From: CAWKEY01 sp963848675
GTDB taxonomy: Bacteria; Pseudomonadota; Gammaproteobacteria; Methylococcales; Methylomonadaceae
Direction: 5' to 3'
Assembly (NCBI GenBank): GCA_963848675.1
Contig: CAWKEY010000038.1
Location: 1 to 64,000, forward strand
DNA length: 64,000 nt
Shown here: in pieces, positions 8,790 through 18,250 of the stretch
Numbering within the stretch: the first letter of the stretch is position 1
Layout of the letters: each line of letters opens with the position of its first letter
Made by a program: the position numbers and the translations under genes
The notes under the pieces: generated by a model
Database searches by the model: none
Told to the model about the DNA's origin: nothing
Seen by the model: only the letters and a program-made list of their open reading frames with translations

Positions 8790-10147
8790 CAGTGCCTTAG
8801 GTATCCCCACAAAATATCAATAAAAAACAATGCATTGCTGGGCAAAATTAGGATAAAAACAAGATTTAGCCAGTCTGAGCATAATAATTCATTCTAAAAA
8901 TAGCAACCTGAGAGGATAAATTTATGTCGATTATCGCTCTGCTGCATAACTTATTGAAAGAAAAACTCCCATTATTCATGCTACCCGGCTCCAGGCTCTG
9001 ATGGCTGCTGTCGAGGCTGGTTTGAGTGGAGCGTCAGTATCCATTACGGCGCTCGGGCGGGCGCTTTCCGGACCTGTCTATATCAAACATAAAATCAAAC
9101 GGATGGATCGCTTAGCCGGGAATCGCCATCTCAACACCGAACGCATGGCGCTATACGGTGCTATGACCCAGTGGTTGTTGCAGTCCCTGCCCATGCCGTT
9201 AATCCTTGTCGACTGGTCGCCCCTGACGGCGGATCAGCATCAGCAGCTCTTACGCGCGGCGCTGCCAACGGGAGGACGTTCCGTCACCTTGTACGAAGAA
9301 ATCCATCCCCGTAAAAAGCTGGGCAACCGCCGTATACACCAGCAATTTCTGATGCGTTTACAAACATTGCTGCCACCTACTGTAACGCCCATCATCGTCG
9401 CCGATTCCGGATTTCGCACCCCGTTCTTTCGCGAAGTGGAAGGTTTGGGCTGGCATTGGCTCGGACGCATTCGCAACTGGAATTTCATTGTCTGGGCCGA
9501 CCGGCCGTACGCTTGGCTGGCGGCAAAATCGCTGTACGCCAAAGCCACTCGAAAACCCAAGTGCTTGGGCTCGGCCCGTTGGGTGCGTAGTCATCCGTTA
9601 GCCGGTGAACTGGTGACTTTCTTTCGGCCCGCTAAAGGCCGGAAACACCTGACCGCTCAACATCACCCAGCCAAATCCAAAGCCAGTCGCAAACATGCGG
9701 ACCGCGAAAAAGAGCCATGGCTTCTGGTCGTATCGTCCTCGCTAAAAGCCTATTCTGCGGTACGGGTCGTGGACTATTATCGAAGCCGCATGCAAATTGA
9801 GGAAAGCTTACGAGACACCAAAAGCACACATTATGGTTTGGATTTCACCAGCGAAAGCCGGATTGAAGCGCAACGCCGCGCCAACCTGTTATTAATTGCA
9901 GCGCTCATTATTTTCGCGCTCTGGCTCACTGGGATTTGTTTAAAAGGCGCTGCTATTGAACGGCATATCAAAGTCAACAGCAACCAGGAGCACTCACCGT
10001 ATTCGGTTATTTTTCTCGCCCGAATCGCCCGCCGCTATGTCGCCTTTGAGATGTCTGCCTCAATGCTGGAACAGGCGCAAGCCCTTTTAGTAGACTACTT
10101 CGACTCACTGGAAAAAGGGTAATTTCGTGGGGATACCTCAGGGTCTG
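8790..10147 (+). mobile_element. IS4-family (IS10-like) insertion sequence
   Basis: Imperfect inverted ends: CAGTGCCTTAGGTATCCCCA at 8790 and, reversed, CAGACCCTGAGGTATCCCCA ending at 10147. They share AGGTATCCCCAC followed by AAAT after one mismatch. No clear target duplication is seen: the flanks differ, and the right flank is the truncated IS21-type gene, so the right boundary coincides with a deletion or rearrangement. Confidence 0.75.
8924..10122 (+). pseudogene. IS4-family transposase with N-terminal frameshift
   Basis: The main frame (9001-10122, 373 residues) carries the IS4 DDE core: LILVDWSPL (first Asp), IIVADSGFRTPFF (second Asp) and the YREK-like signature YYRSRMQIEESLRDTKS (Glu). 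The ATG at 8924 with ribosome site GAGAGGA begins MSIIALLHNLLKEK in one frame. The homologous continuation IIHATRLQALMAAV lies in the next frame, so one base is out of register near 8965-8975 in an A-rich stretch. Either a decayed copy, a sequencing error, or production of a shortened protein from the internal ATG at 9001. Confidence 0.7.
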
Positions 10148-10151
10148 TCCC

Positions 10152-10692
10152 TTATTTCACGATGCCTTTTTCCCAGCCGGATGCGACATTGCAGAAATCA
10201 GGTTCAAACAAATAGTGCGCCGTCATCGCGAAAAATCGCGCATTGACGACACGACCATTCCTTTTGGTCACCTTGTCGACGGCTGTTTTCATATTGTCGT
10301 AGATGCCACGTTTGGTAACGCCACCCAAAGCAGTGAAGGCTCTGGTGTGCGCGTCATACAACATTTCCTGGGTTTGCGTTGGATAGGCAGAAAGATAGAA
10401 GGCGCGGCTAGCGCACAACTTGGTATGAGCCGCTTGGATTTTGCGATGAATACCACCGATCATCAGCGATTCTTCACTCCAATCAAATTGGAAGGCTTCG
10501 CCAAGTTGAAACTTAAGGGGCACAAAAGCAGATTTTCCTGAACCCGGGATCAACCCATTACGCCAATGGCGGACATAATCCGTCAGGATGGAGTAACCGC
10601 CGGTATAGCCATCCTTCTTGATCGACTTAAACAACATCAAGGCGGTGCGTCGATCCCGCTTAGGACGCCGTAAATCAGCCTCCAACGCCAAT
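10152..10692 (-). pseudogene. IstA-like transposase of outer IS21 element, middle fragment
   Basis: Middle portion of an IS21-family IstA: LEADLRRPKRDRRTALMLF, FQLGEAFQFDWSEESLMIGG (first catalytic Asp), YLSAYPTQTQEMLYDAH and RGIYDNMKTAVDKV (second Asp). It ends abruptly at NVASGWEKGIVK, where intact IstA proteins continue with the Glu region, because the IS4-like element abuts here. Its N-terminal part lies at 13148-13352 on the far side of an inserted IS21-type element. Joining 10692 to 13148 minus one CCAAT copy restores an unbroken frame (FIPALLLALEADLRR). Confidence 0.85.
10688..10692 (+). repeat. Target-site duplication CCAAT, left copy
   Basis: CCAAT directly precedes the inner IS21 element. 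The same five bases follow its right end at 13148-13152. Confidence 0.85.
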
Positions 10693-10758
10693 TGTCAATG
10701 GCCAACAGAATTGAGCCTTTTTCGGCCATTAATTTTGAGCCACTTTTCCAGAGAAAAA

Positions 10759-11499
10759 TCACTTATTCAGCTTTGATTTCAGTCGATAGCTTTCTCCTCC
10801 CAGCATAAAAATGTGTGAATGATGAATGATTCTGTCTACGATAGGGACGGCGACATTACCATCAAAGAAAAACTCTCCCCAGTGGGTAAATTCCTTATTC
10901 GTCGTCAAGATGATCGATCGGTATTCATACAGGGCATTAATCAGCTGAAACAGGTTGTGCATGCCTTGTTTGTTCATAGGCAGGTAGCCGAGTTCGTCGA
11001 TGATTAATAGATCAAACTTCAGTAACTGATTAATCTTCTTTTTCAGCTCGCCTTTTAATTCGGCCAGTTCCAGCGCTTCAATCAAGGTTAACGCGGTACT
11101 AAAACAGACCTTATATCCAGCCTCTATGGCTTTAAAGCCCAGGCCAATCGTAAGATGCGTTTTACCGACGCCAGGCGAACCAATGAACACCACGTTTTCC
11201 CTGTTATCAATAAAACCAAAGTCTAAAAGGCTGTTCACCTCGCGTTTGCTGATGGTGGTTTGAAAGCCATAATCAAAGTCATCCAGACTTTTCTGTACGG
11301 GAAAGCCTGCTCGCCGTTGGTTTTGCTCAATACGCTTGCCATTTCTCAGCTGTAGTTCCTGCTCAATCAAGGTCTCGGCAAAGTGCAGGTAAGAGACCGC
11401 ATTGGCTTCAGCGTGGCCAATCAGCTGTTCCAGTCCTTGGGCAATAGCTGTCAGGTACAAGCCGCGATATTTCTGGGCAACGCTATCAATGGACGACAT
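10759..11499 (-). CDS. istB: IS21-family helper ATPase IstB
   Basis: AAA+ ATPase that assists IstA in target capture. Start chosen at ATG 11499 (MSSIDSVAQKYRGLYL) because AGGAGAG lies just upstream; a longer frame to 11565 has no site. Walker A GSPGVGKTHL and Walker B LLIIDELGYLPM are present, with an N-terminal IstB-like domain (YLHFAETLIEQELQLRN). 246 residues, a normal length. It overlaps the 3' end of istA by 14 bases, which implies translational coupling. Confidence 0.93.
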   Translation of the reverse strand: MSSIDSVAQKYRGLYLTAIAQGLEQLIGHAEANAVSYLHFAETLIEQELQLRNGKRIEQNQRRAGFPVQKSLDDFDYGFQTTISKREVNSLLDFGFIDNRENVVFIGSPGVGKTHLTIGLGFKAIEAGYKVCFSTALTLIEALELAELKGELKKKINQLLKFDLLIIDELGYLPMNKQGMHNLFQLINALYEYRSIILTTNKEFTHWGEFFFDGNVAVPIVDRIIHHSHIFMLGGESYRLKSKLNK

Positions 11500-13030
11500 G
11501 GCTCTCTCCTTGTCCGGTAGACTGGCCATTAAGGGCAGCATAACCTGCCAACGCGCCGGATGCATCTGGGATGGGTTGATCGGCCGTTGCAGTAGACAAG
11601 CGCTCTGGATTCAGCTGGTAAGCCTCAAGCCTATCGCGCAACTGGCTCGCCGTTAAACGGGGCGAGGTCAGGATGCGTTCTAACAATTCAGCATTGATCT
11701 TGCCATATTGCACGATATGCGTAGCGATGACCTGCTTGGCGCCCAGTAACTGATCCTTGTAGATTTTAGGCGAACTGGCCTTCAATAGCGCGCATAAGCA
11801 CTGGCTATCGCTGTCACCCAACTGCTCGGATAGCGCGACCTCCAGGGCCTCTACACGCTGCTGCCTATCCCGGTAATGATGGGTGTTTTTAATGATCTGG
11901 CCTTTTTCCAGACTGATAACATGTTCAGCAATCTGCTCACCATTGGCAAGATCCTTAATCAGTAGTTGTCCTGCATGCGTCGAAACGCCTACCTTGGCGG
12001 ATTGATAGGCCATAGGTACCGAGTATTTATTCGATTGCCAGGCAATCAGACTGGTTTTGTCGACCTGTCGGGTTTCGTGTGCTATCCCCTTATTCTGCGA
12101 GCAGGAAGGTGTTAAATACGGCTGCATTTTGACCTTTTCTTCGCGGTCATAATGTGCCCGCGGTTGCTGCCCAGTGGTGCCATGCACACGGTGGTTAGCA
12201 ACGGTGTCCAACCAATCCGCCACATAGGTTTCAAGGTCTTTCCAGTCCTTAAAGGTCTCGCCATAAAGCCCGTTGTGTTTGACGTATTTCACCCCAGATT
12301 CAACCTTGCCTTTGCTTTCAGGATCATAACCCTCGCAGGCGCGGATAAGGAAACCTGCACCAGCGGCGTATTGATGGAAGCGTTGATTTAATTCCAGTTC
12401 ACGGAAGATTTCATGAATGACCACCAGTTTGGTTTGATCGTAAACGCATTCGTGCGGCCTGCCGCCAAAGTAACGGAACGCGGCATCATGCTGAGAAATC
12501 AGGGCTTGGGTATCAATAGGTTGAGCCGATACCGTTACATGCATCAGTCTTGAATAAGACAGGACAAACACCATGAAATAGACGGTTGTCTCTTTGCCGC
12601 CAATCAGTACGCCACGTAATTCACCGCCATCCACCTGACACTGCACACCGGGCACCATATCAAGGACAGGCTCGTAATAACGCGGCTGCTTGAAGCTGAT
12701 TTCATCCTTCAAAGCTTGAATATAGCGGCGCACCGAACGATCAGAAACCGTTAGTGAATCAAGCTTGACCTTTAGCTTCCGCATGACTTTGACGGCCGAC
12801 AAGTTCGGATAGGTTTGCAGTAGCTGAATAATGTAAGCCCGATACGCATCCAACTTCTTAGCTCTGGTCATGTCGTCAAGCTGTTGTGTCATCTCAGTTT
12901 CCGGCATGTGCAGATATTTGCTCACCGTATTGCGGGACAAACCCAATTCTTTAGCAATCTTCCGCTCGGTTAAGCCATTGCCGTTATCGTATAACGATTT
13001 GATCTTATGGATCACAATCCACCTCTTCAT
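11486..13030 (-). CDS. istA: IS21-family transposase IstA
   Basis: 514-residue DDE transposase that looks complete. N-terminal helix-turn-helix LTERKIAKELGLSRNTVSKYL (about 20-40), then the integrase core with VQCQVDGGELRG (first Asp), ECVYDQTKLVV (second Asp) and ESKGKVESGVKYVK (Glu), and a C-terminal domain with NKYSVPMAYQSAKVGV. It belongs to the inner, intact element, whose terminal repeats and target duplication are preserved, so this is probably an active or recently active copy. Confidence 0.93.
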   Translation of the reverse strand: MKRWIVIHKIKSLYDNGNGLTERKIAKELGLSRNTVSKYLHMPETEMTQQLDDMTRAKKLDAYRAYIIQLLQTYPNLSAVKVMRKLKVKLDSLTVSDRSVRRYIQALKDEISFKQPRYYEPVLDMVPGVQCQVDGGELRGVLIGGKETTVYFMVFVLSYSRLMHVTVSAQPIDTQALISQHDAAFRYFGGRPHECVYDQTKLVVIHEIFRELELNQRFHQYAAGAGFLIRACEGYDPESKGKVESGVKYVKHNGLYGETFKDWKDLETYVADWLDTVANHRVHGTTGQQPRAHYDREEKVKMQPYLTPSCSQNKGIAHETRQVDKTSLIAWQSNKYSVPMAYQSAKVGVSTHAGQLLIKDLANGEQIAEHVISLEKGQIIKNTHHYRDRQQRVEALEVALSEQLGDSDSQCLCALLKASSPKIYKDQLLGAKQVIATHIVQYGKINAELLERILTSPRLTASQLRDRLEAYQLNPERLSTATADQPIPDASGALAGYAALNGQSTGQGESHVVH

Positions 13031-13147
13031 AACAGTCCTTGAATCAAAAAATCAGGGACTGTCTCAGATTCATTGTTAAAAAGAAAATCTGGAAAAGTGG
13101 CTCAAAATTAATGGCCATTTCTGGCTCATTTTAGTTGTCCATTAACA

Positions 13148-13352
13148 CCAATAACAGGGCAGGAATAAATGGAGTCAGCTTGCCATTAACCGTGGGTCTT
13201 TTAGGATACTTGTAGCCATCAGGGCTGGTTTCCTTAAGCCAGGCTTTGATGGTGTTACGCGACAGGCTTGTCCGCCGCTGTATTTCACTGATGGATAGGT
13301 GGTCTCGATGAAACAATCGTCGAACTTTTGCATACGTTGACATGTAATACAC
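13148..13352 (-). pseudogene. IstA-like transposase of outer IS21 element, N-terminal fragment
   Basis: Starts MYYMSTYAKVRRLFHRDHLS with a helix-turn-helix ISEIQRRTSLSRNTIKAWL and continues GYKYPKRPTVNGKLTPFIPAL before running into the inserted IS21 element. It joins in frame to the fragment at 10152-10692. The 3' half of this istA and its istB are absent from the window. Confidence 0.85.
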
Positions 13353-13460
13353 TCTTGATTTACTCCTGCTTAAAAAACTAAGCAGGATACATGGATTACC
13401 TGGTCAAAATTCGATCGGTACAAACCCCTCTAAATGGTCAATTTTCAATCGGCGCCAACA

Positions 13461-13913
13461 GTGGGCCTTTTGGTAGCTTAACCCCAACTTTTTTAATAAG
13501 CGGGCCAAATAGTTGAGGTTGTAGCACACAGAAAATTTGAGCAAAATGAGCGCTGCAATCATGGCACAGTTCCATATTGCGCTAGAAAATCCGTGTATTT
13601 TAGGGCCTTCAGCTATCATGTCATGCAATTGTTTTTGCTGCGCTTTAGTCAGCTTTTGTTTACGTCCACGCCCTTGGTAATGTTTGCCCATTATCCAGTC
13701 TATTCCTCCGGACATGAATTTTGTTATCCAATTAACAATGGTTTTGAAATTTACATCCAACAGTTTTGCAATCTCGACTATTCCCCTCCCTTCGCCGTAA
13801 CAGATCATGGCTATTGCTAATCTGTACGCTTGAATATTTTTTAATTTTAATGCGGTTGATAGACGTTCCCGTAATTTTTTTACAAGAGATTTGGAAAAGA
13901 TGATTACTGCCAT
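13461..13913 (-). pseudogene. IS630-family transposase, N-terminal fragment
   Basis: Winged-helix N-terminal half of an IS630-type transposase: LAIAMICYGEGRGIVEIAKL, VNFKTIVNWITKF, then HYQGRGRKQKLTKAQQKQL and LARLLKKLGLSYQKA. The DDE catalytic half that should follow SYQKA is missing, because the outer IS21-type element begins at 13460 and adds a foreign tail to the reading frame. Inactive. Confidence 0.8.
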
Positions 13914-13927
13914 TGATATGCTTAGTT

Positions 13928-16094
13928 AACCCATATTTAACACCACGCCCCTCAATTTACTCAAAATCAAGCTGAGAGGCTTGTCTAAGTTATTGATTTT
14001 TACTATAGGCAGCTAATCTTTAGTGTTATTTGTGTTTTGTAGGGCCATAATAGTTATGTCTGCCTATTGCATATTTTTCCAGACTGCGCTATTTTTTTGC
14101 GTCATGTATATCCGTCGAACGCATACCAATAACTCGTCCACGGGCGAACGCTATTACACCTATCGCTTGGTGGCTAGCCAACGCGTGGATGGAAAACCGC
14201 GTCAGATAACCCTATTAAATTTGGGTAGGCATTTCGCTGTTGATCAAGATTTGTGGGCTTCGCTTTGTGTGCGGATTGAGCAATTGCTGAGCCACCAGAC
14301 TGAGCTATTACCACTCGAATTGCCGGCTGCCGTTGACAAGGCGGCGCAACGCTTTGCCGCTCAGCTCATAGCGCAACGGGCGGTCGTCAGCACCACACCG
14401 ATAGCGGATGAGGGTCCTTCAACGCCTGCTGAGTCGTCAGTCGCGCGTGTAGAATCCATAGTGAGTGCACCAACCGATCTGCAAACCGTCGATGTGGACT
14501 CCCTGGAATTGACCCGGCCCAGAACCGTCGGCGTGGAACAGTTAGGACTTTGGGCCATGCAACAATTGAATTTCCTCGACTTGCTGGCTCACCTGGGCAT
14601 CAATGGCGCGCACATAGCCGCGATAGTGGGTGCCATTATCGGGCGTATGGCCGGTGTGGGTTCGGAGTTAGCCACCCACAACTGGCTGATGAAGCAAAGC
14701 GCACTGGGCGAATTAATGGACGTTGACTATGAAAGCCTGCCCTTGATGACAATGTACCGGGCGGCAGACACCTTGTGGAAACACAGCACCCAAATCGAAC
14801 AGACCTTATTCACGCGACTTACGGATTTGTTTGGTTTTTCCACCACCATCACCCTGTACGATCTCACCAATACCTATTTCGAAGGCGAAGTACCGCACAA
14901 TACCAAAGCCCGGCGTGGACGCTCAAAAGAAAAGCGCACGGATTGTCCGCTGGTGACGCTGGGTTTAGTCTTGGACGGCAGCGGCTTTGTGCGCCGTTCA
15001 CAGACCTTTGCCGGTAATGTCAGCGAAGCGGGTACGCTGGAAACCATGCTGCAAAATCTGGGTGCGCCACAGGGCGCCTTGGTGGTGATGGATGCCGGAA
15101 TTGCTACAGAGGCCAATATTCAATGGCTGCGCACAAAAGGCTATGGTTATCTGGTCGTCAGTCGCGAACGCGCACGTCAATTTGATGCGGATGCCGCCAT
15201 CTCGGTTGAAACTGCTGCCCAGGAAACGGTACGCTGCCAAAAAGTCGTCGCCGAAGACGGCCAAGAAGTGCGGCTTTATTGCCATTCATCCGGCCGCGAA
15301 CAAAAGGAACGGGCCATGGCGGAACGCTTCGCCAGCCGTTTTGAAGCCGGACTTAACGCCTTAAACGCAGGGTTGCAACGCCCCCGCACCGAAAAACGCC
15401 CGGATAAATTATGGGAGCGTATCGGCCGCTTGAAAGAAAAGCATCATGGCATCGGTCAGCATTATCAAATCGACTTGCAAACCGATGACAGCGGTGAAAA
15501 AGCGCTAAGCATCACCTGGCAAAAACACAGTGTGCCGGGTTCTTATGTTGATCTCCCAGGTGTCTATTGCCTGCGCAGTAACCAATGCCAATGGCCGGAA
15601 GAACAGCTATGGCGCACTTATATGATGCTCACTGACCTTGAAGCCGTGTTTCGCTGTTTTAAAAGTGATCTGGGTTTTCGGCCTATCTTTCATAGTAAAG
15701 AAGAGCGGGCTGACAGTCACTTGTTCATCACCGTATTGGCCTATCAGTTTGTCCAACTTATTCGCCGCCGTCTACAAGAGAGCGCTATTGATGCCAACGG
15801 TAGTTGGCGCACATTACGGGAAATCATGCGCAGTCAATGCCGGGTAACCGCCAGTTTCCGTCGTGCCGATGGTAAAGCCTTGCATGTGCGCAAAGCCACC
15901 CGTGCGGAACCGGAGCAAATGGCTATTTATCGTGCCTTAAAAGAGAACCCCGCGCCCGGAGGTATCAGCAAAACCATCGTCTAAAACACTGAGACTAGAC
16001 GCTATTTTTCAAAGTGTAGTGCCACACGAAGATTTTTTATAACACAACATGTTATTTTTAAATGGATATTAATTGCATGTGTTAAATATGGGTT
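13928..16094 (+). mobile_element. IS1634-family element with candidate inverted ends
   Basis: A perfect 16-bp inverted repeat, AACCCATATTTAACAC at 13928-13943 and its complement at 16079-16094, brackets the IS1634-family transposase. It may mark the element's ends, although the left copy lies only 15 bases from the IS630-type start codon and could belong to that element instead. No target duplication is evident. Confidence 0.5.
14104..15984 (+). CDS. IS1634-family transposase
   Basis: 626-residue DDE transposase from ATG 14104 (MYIRRTHTNNSSTGERYY). The open frame extends 27 codons further upstream, but those are hydrophobic and lack the family start. Motifs: ITLYDLTNTYFEGE (first Asp), GALVVMDAGIATEANIQWL (second Asp) and LTDLEAVFRCFKSDLGFRP (Glu region), followed by SHLFITVLAYQFVQLIRRRL. 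Full length for the family and without frameshifts, so possibly active. Confidence 0.88.
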   Translation: MYIRRTHTNNSSTGERYYTYRLVASQRVDGKPRQITLLNLGRHFAVDQDLWASLCVRIEQLLSHQTELLPLELPAAVDKAAQRFAAQLIAQRAVVSTTPIADEGPSTPAESSVARVESIVSAPTDLQTVDVDSLELTRPRTVGVEQLGLWAMQQLNFLDLLAHLGINGAHIAAIVGAIIGRMAGVGSELATHNWLMKQSALGELMDVDYESLPLMTMYRAADTLWKHSTQIEQTLFTRLTDLFGFSTTITLYDLTNTYFEGEVPHNTKARRGRSKEKRTDCPLVTLGLVLDGSGFVRRSQTFAGNVSEAGTLETMLQNLGAPQGALVVMDAGIATEANIQWLRTKGYGYLVVSRERARQFDADAAISVETAAQETVRCQKVVAEDGQEVRLYCHSSGREQKERAMAERFASRFEAGLNALNAGLQRPRTEKRPDKLWERIGRLKEKHHGIGQHYQIDLQTDDSGEKALSITWQKHSVPGSYVDLPGVYCLRSNQCQWPEEQLWRTYMMLTDLEAVFRCFKSDLGFRPIFHSKEERADSHLFITVLAYQFVQLIRRRLQESAIDANGSWRTLREIMRSQCRVTASFRRADGKALHVRKATRAEPEQMAIYRALKENPAPGGISKTIV

Positions 16095-16126
16095 TAAAGG
16101 AAAGCAGCTCTTAACCGAAACCTAAG

Positions 16127-16297
16127 TGTAGTTTCTTGATTTCATAATCGCCATTTCTTGCACTTATCCGACTTTTTTATCTCAGATTAACTGATTTTAT
16201 AAATTCACTTTTTCTCACATTAATTGCACCTGACTTTTAGTCTTCTCACATTAAGTGATTTTATCGATCAGAAATTCTCACATTATTTGATTCTATC
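16127..16297 (+). repeat. Left terminal inverted repeat with iterated transposase-binding-like motifs
   Basis: 171 bp, starting TGTAGTTTC and ending TGATTCTATC. It contains four related motifs: TCAGATTAACTGATTTTATA, TCTCACATTAATTGCA, TCTCACATTAAGTGATTTTA and TCTCACATTATTTGATTCTA. These look like multiple TniA-binding sites, as known for Tn7-, Tn5053- and Tn552-type ends. Confidence 0.9.
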
Positions 16298-16564
16298 CGG
16301 TGCATAAAAAATGAAGTTTGCGAGTACAACACCCGTTATTGAGTATTATCCACTTAAAGAAGTTATCTAAAATTAATGGATAAGTCCGCCGATAATTAGG
16401 TGAACCGGATGGTCAGGTATTAGGTGCCGATGATCACTGTGGGTTGGGTGGAGTCGATCAGAAAACAAAAAATTAGCCTGTTTCGAGTGGGCGCTTCTTA
16501 TTGGAAACAAAACTTAAAAGGACTTTAGATTCCACTTTTGGTAAAAAGCGTGCAAAATTTGTAA
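16298..16564. other. Residual transposon DNA left of the IS66 pair
   Basis: 267 bases between the left terminal repeat and the first IS66 element. No coding frame is seen. It is probably what remains of a cargo region. Confidence 0.4.
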
Positions 16565-18243
16565 GTAATCGTTCAGCCCCCACCTCAAAAAGTAGCAAAA
16601 TAAGCCAAAAGATGAAAAGCTATAGGGTATGACATTGAGCGATCGAGACCTTAGCCAACTGGACACAGACTATCTGGATGATTTGCCAGAGGGGCAGTTG
16701 CGCCCATTGAGTAAGCAGTTATTGGTTGATCTAAAAGCAGCACGGGAACGGCTTAAACAATCGCCAGAGACGAGTTCGCGACCGCCGTCCTCACGAGAAC
16801 CCTGGCAAGCGAGTGCGCCGCCTACCCCTGATGTCGTAGATAATCCGTCAGCAGCGGATGAACACGCGCCCGATCCGACCGCCCCAGGCCAAGACTCAAC
16901 GCAAGCGGTGACTGTTGCTGCATCGGTGCCCGAATCTAAAAGCACTGCAGACACCGCTCAACCCAAAAAAACCGGACGGCAACCTGGCAGTTTGGGTCAC
17001 AGTCGCTCGCTCACACTGGCGGTGACGAAAACGCTGCAGCATCATCCCGAGTGCTGCGCCAATTGTCATAACGCCTTTCCGCCAGGGACCGCCTATCGCG
17101 TGTGGACAGGACGTTACGAATTGGAGCTGGAAAGCGGCAGTGCGGAGGCACCGAAGTTACAGATTGAACATATCCGGCATGAATACCTGTCGGCAACCTG
17201 CGCGTGTGACCACGAAACTCAGGCGATGCCGGGGCGGTGCGCTGATGACCCTGAATGGGTCGTGTCGTTGACTGAATGGCATTTATGCGGCCCTCGTTTA
17301 GTCAGTTTTCTGGTCTGCCTCGCCTTATATCTGCGCGTATCGCGCCGTAAAATCCAGGCGTTTTTGCGTGATTGGCTGGGGATTGACTTGAGTACCAGCA
17401 CGATTAATCAATGTATTCATGAAGCGGGACGTGCGGTAGCGCCGGTGGTCGATGAGCAATTGATCGCTGAACTCAACACCAGCGTGTTGTTGCATATTGA
17501 TGAAACGCCCTGGAAAGAAGCCGGAAAATTGTTCTGGCTGTGGGTGTTTGTGAGCGCGCATACGGTGGTTTACCAAGTCGGCAAGCGCCATCGACTGGTC
17601 GTGCAACAGCTATTAGGGACTGCGTTCAACGGCTTTCTGATGACCGATGGCTTCAGCGTCTATCGCATCTTTCCCAAGCGCTTGCGTTGTTGGGCACACC
17701 TGGTGCGTAAAGCCCGCGCCTTGCATCAATGTCTGGATAGCCAAGGCCAAGCCTTTGGCGAAGCCCTGCTGCTGGCCATGATTCTATTGATGCGCAACAT
17801 TCATCAACTCCGCGAATCGCCAGAAGACGCCGATGCCCTCAGGGCGCAAAACCAAACCCTGCTGGATTGGCTACGCACATTGTGCGAAACGCATCGAACC
17901 GTTGCCCACGAAGACAGCCGAAAATTAGCCGGCGAATTTCTCAATGACTGGGATGCTATTGTGCGCGTGATCGAAACGCCGTCACACCCCTTGACCAATA
18001 ATGTGGCAGAGCGCAGTTTGCGGCATTGGGTCTTGTTGCGCAAAATCACTTTTGGTTCGCGTACGGCACAAGGGAGTCGGGTGATCGCGTTGCTGGCCAG
18101 CGTGATCGATACCGCGCGCTTACGACAATTGAATCCCTGGAATTTTATTGCACAGGTGCTGGCAAATCGACGTAAAAACCAACCCGCACCTCGTTTGCCT
18201 ATGCCTCTGGTTGGATAATGCAAACAGGGGGCTAAACGATTAC
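16565..18243 (+). mobile_element. IS66-family element (ISBst12-like), copy 1
   Basis: 1679 bp with inverted ends GTAATCGTTCAGCCCCC (left) and GTAATCGTTTAGCCCCC (right, reversed). Only the large transposase gene is present, with no tnpA or tnpB accessory genes, as in the ISBst12 subgroup. Copy 2 follows in the same orientation after seven bases. Confidence 0.9.
16629..18218 (+). CDS. IS66-family transposase (TnpC type), copy 1
   Basis: 529-residue transposase. In order: N-terminal leucine-rich segment (DLKAARERLKQSPETSSRPP), Pro/Ala-rich linker, zinc-finger-like ECCANCHNAFPPG, then the DDE core with LLHIDETPWKEAGKLFWLWV (first Asp), MTDGFSVYRIFPKRLRCWAHLVRKA (second Asp) and NNVAERSLRHWVLLRKITFGS (Glu). 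It differs from copy 2 at one residue (Ser versus Gly in TAQGSRV), caused by base 18075 (A here, G at 19761). No frameshift; probably functional. Confidence 0.92.
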   Translation: MTLSDRDLSQLDTDYLDDLPEGQLRPLSKQLLVDLKAARERLKQSPETSSRPPSSREPWQASAPPTPDVVDNPSAADEHAPDPTAPGQDSTQAVTVAASVPESKSTADTAQPKKTGRQPGSLGHSRSLTLAVTKTLQHHPECCANCHNAFPPGTAYRVWTGRYELELESGSAEAPKLQIEHIRHEYLSATCACDHETQAMPGRCADDPEWVVSLTEWHLCGPRLVSFLVCLALYLRVSRRKIQAFLRDWLGIDLSTSTINQCIHEAGRAVAPVVDEQLIAELNTSVLLHIDETPWKEAGKLFWLWVFVSAHTVVYQVGKRHRLVVQQLLGTAFNGFLMTDGFSVYRIFPKRLRCWAHLVRKARALHQCLDSQGQAFGEALLLAMILLMRNIHQLRESPEDADALRAQNQTLLDWLRTLCETHRTVAHEDSRKLAGEFLNDWDAIVRVIETPSHPLTNNVAERSLRHWVLLRKITFGSRTAQGSRVIALLASVIDTARLRQLNPWNFIAQVLANRRKNQPAPRLPMPLVG

Positions 18244-18250
18244 GCAATTT

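Larger units (their letters stand above)
10693..13147 (-). mobile_element. Intact IS21-family element nested in another IS21-family istA
   Basis: 2455-bp element starting TGTCAATGGCC and ending (reversed) TGTTAATGGAC. The inverted ends are about 60 bp and imperfect, and share GGCCATTAATTTTGAGCCAC plus CTTTTCCAGA. It is flanked by CCAAT direct repeats at 10688-10692 and 13148-13152, and carries intact istA and istB. Its insertion split the transposase gene of an older IS21-type element. Confidence 0.9.
10148..13460 (-). mobile_element. Outer IS21-family element, interrupted and 3'-truncated
   Basis: The outer element starts at 13460 (reverse strand TGTTGGCGCCGATTGAAAAT), with repeated ATTTTGACCA-like motifs typical of IS21 ends. 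It is interrupted by the intact IS21 element (10693-13147) and truncated near 10150 by the IS4-like element. It inserted into the IS630-type gene upstream, cutting that frame after the codons for SYQKAH. Confidence 0.75.
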
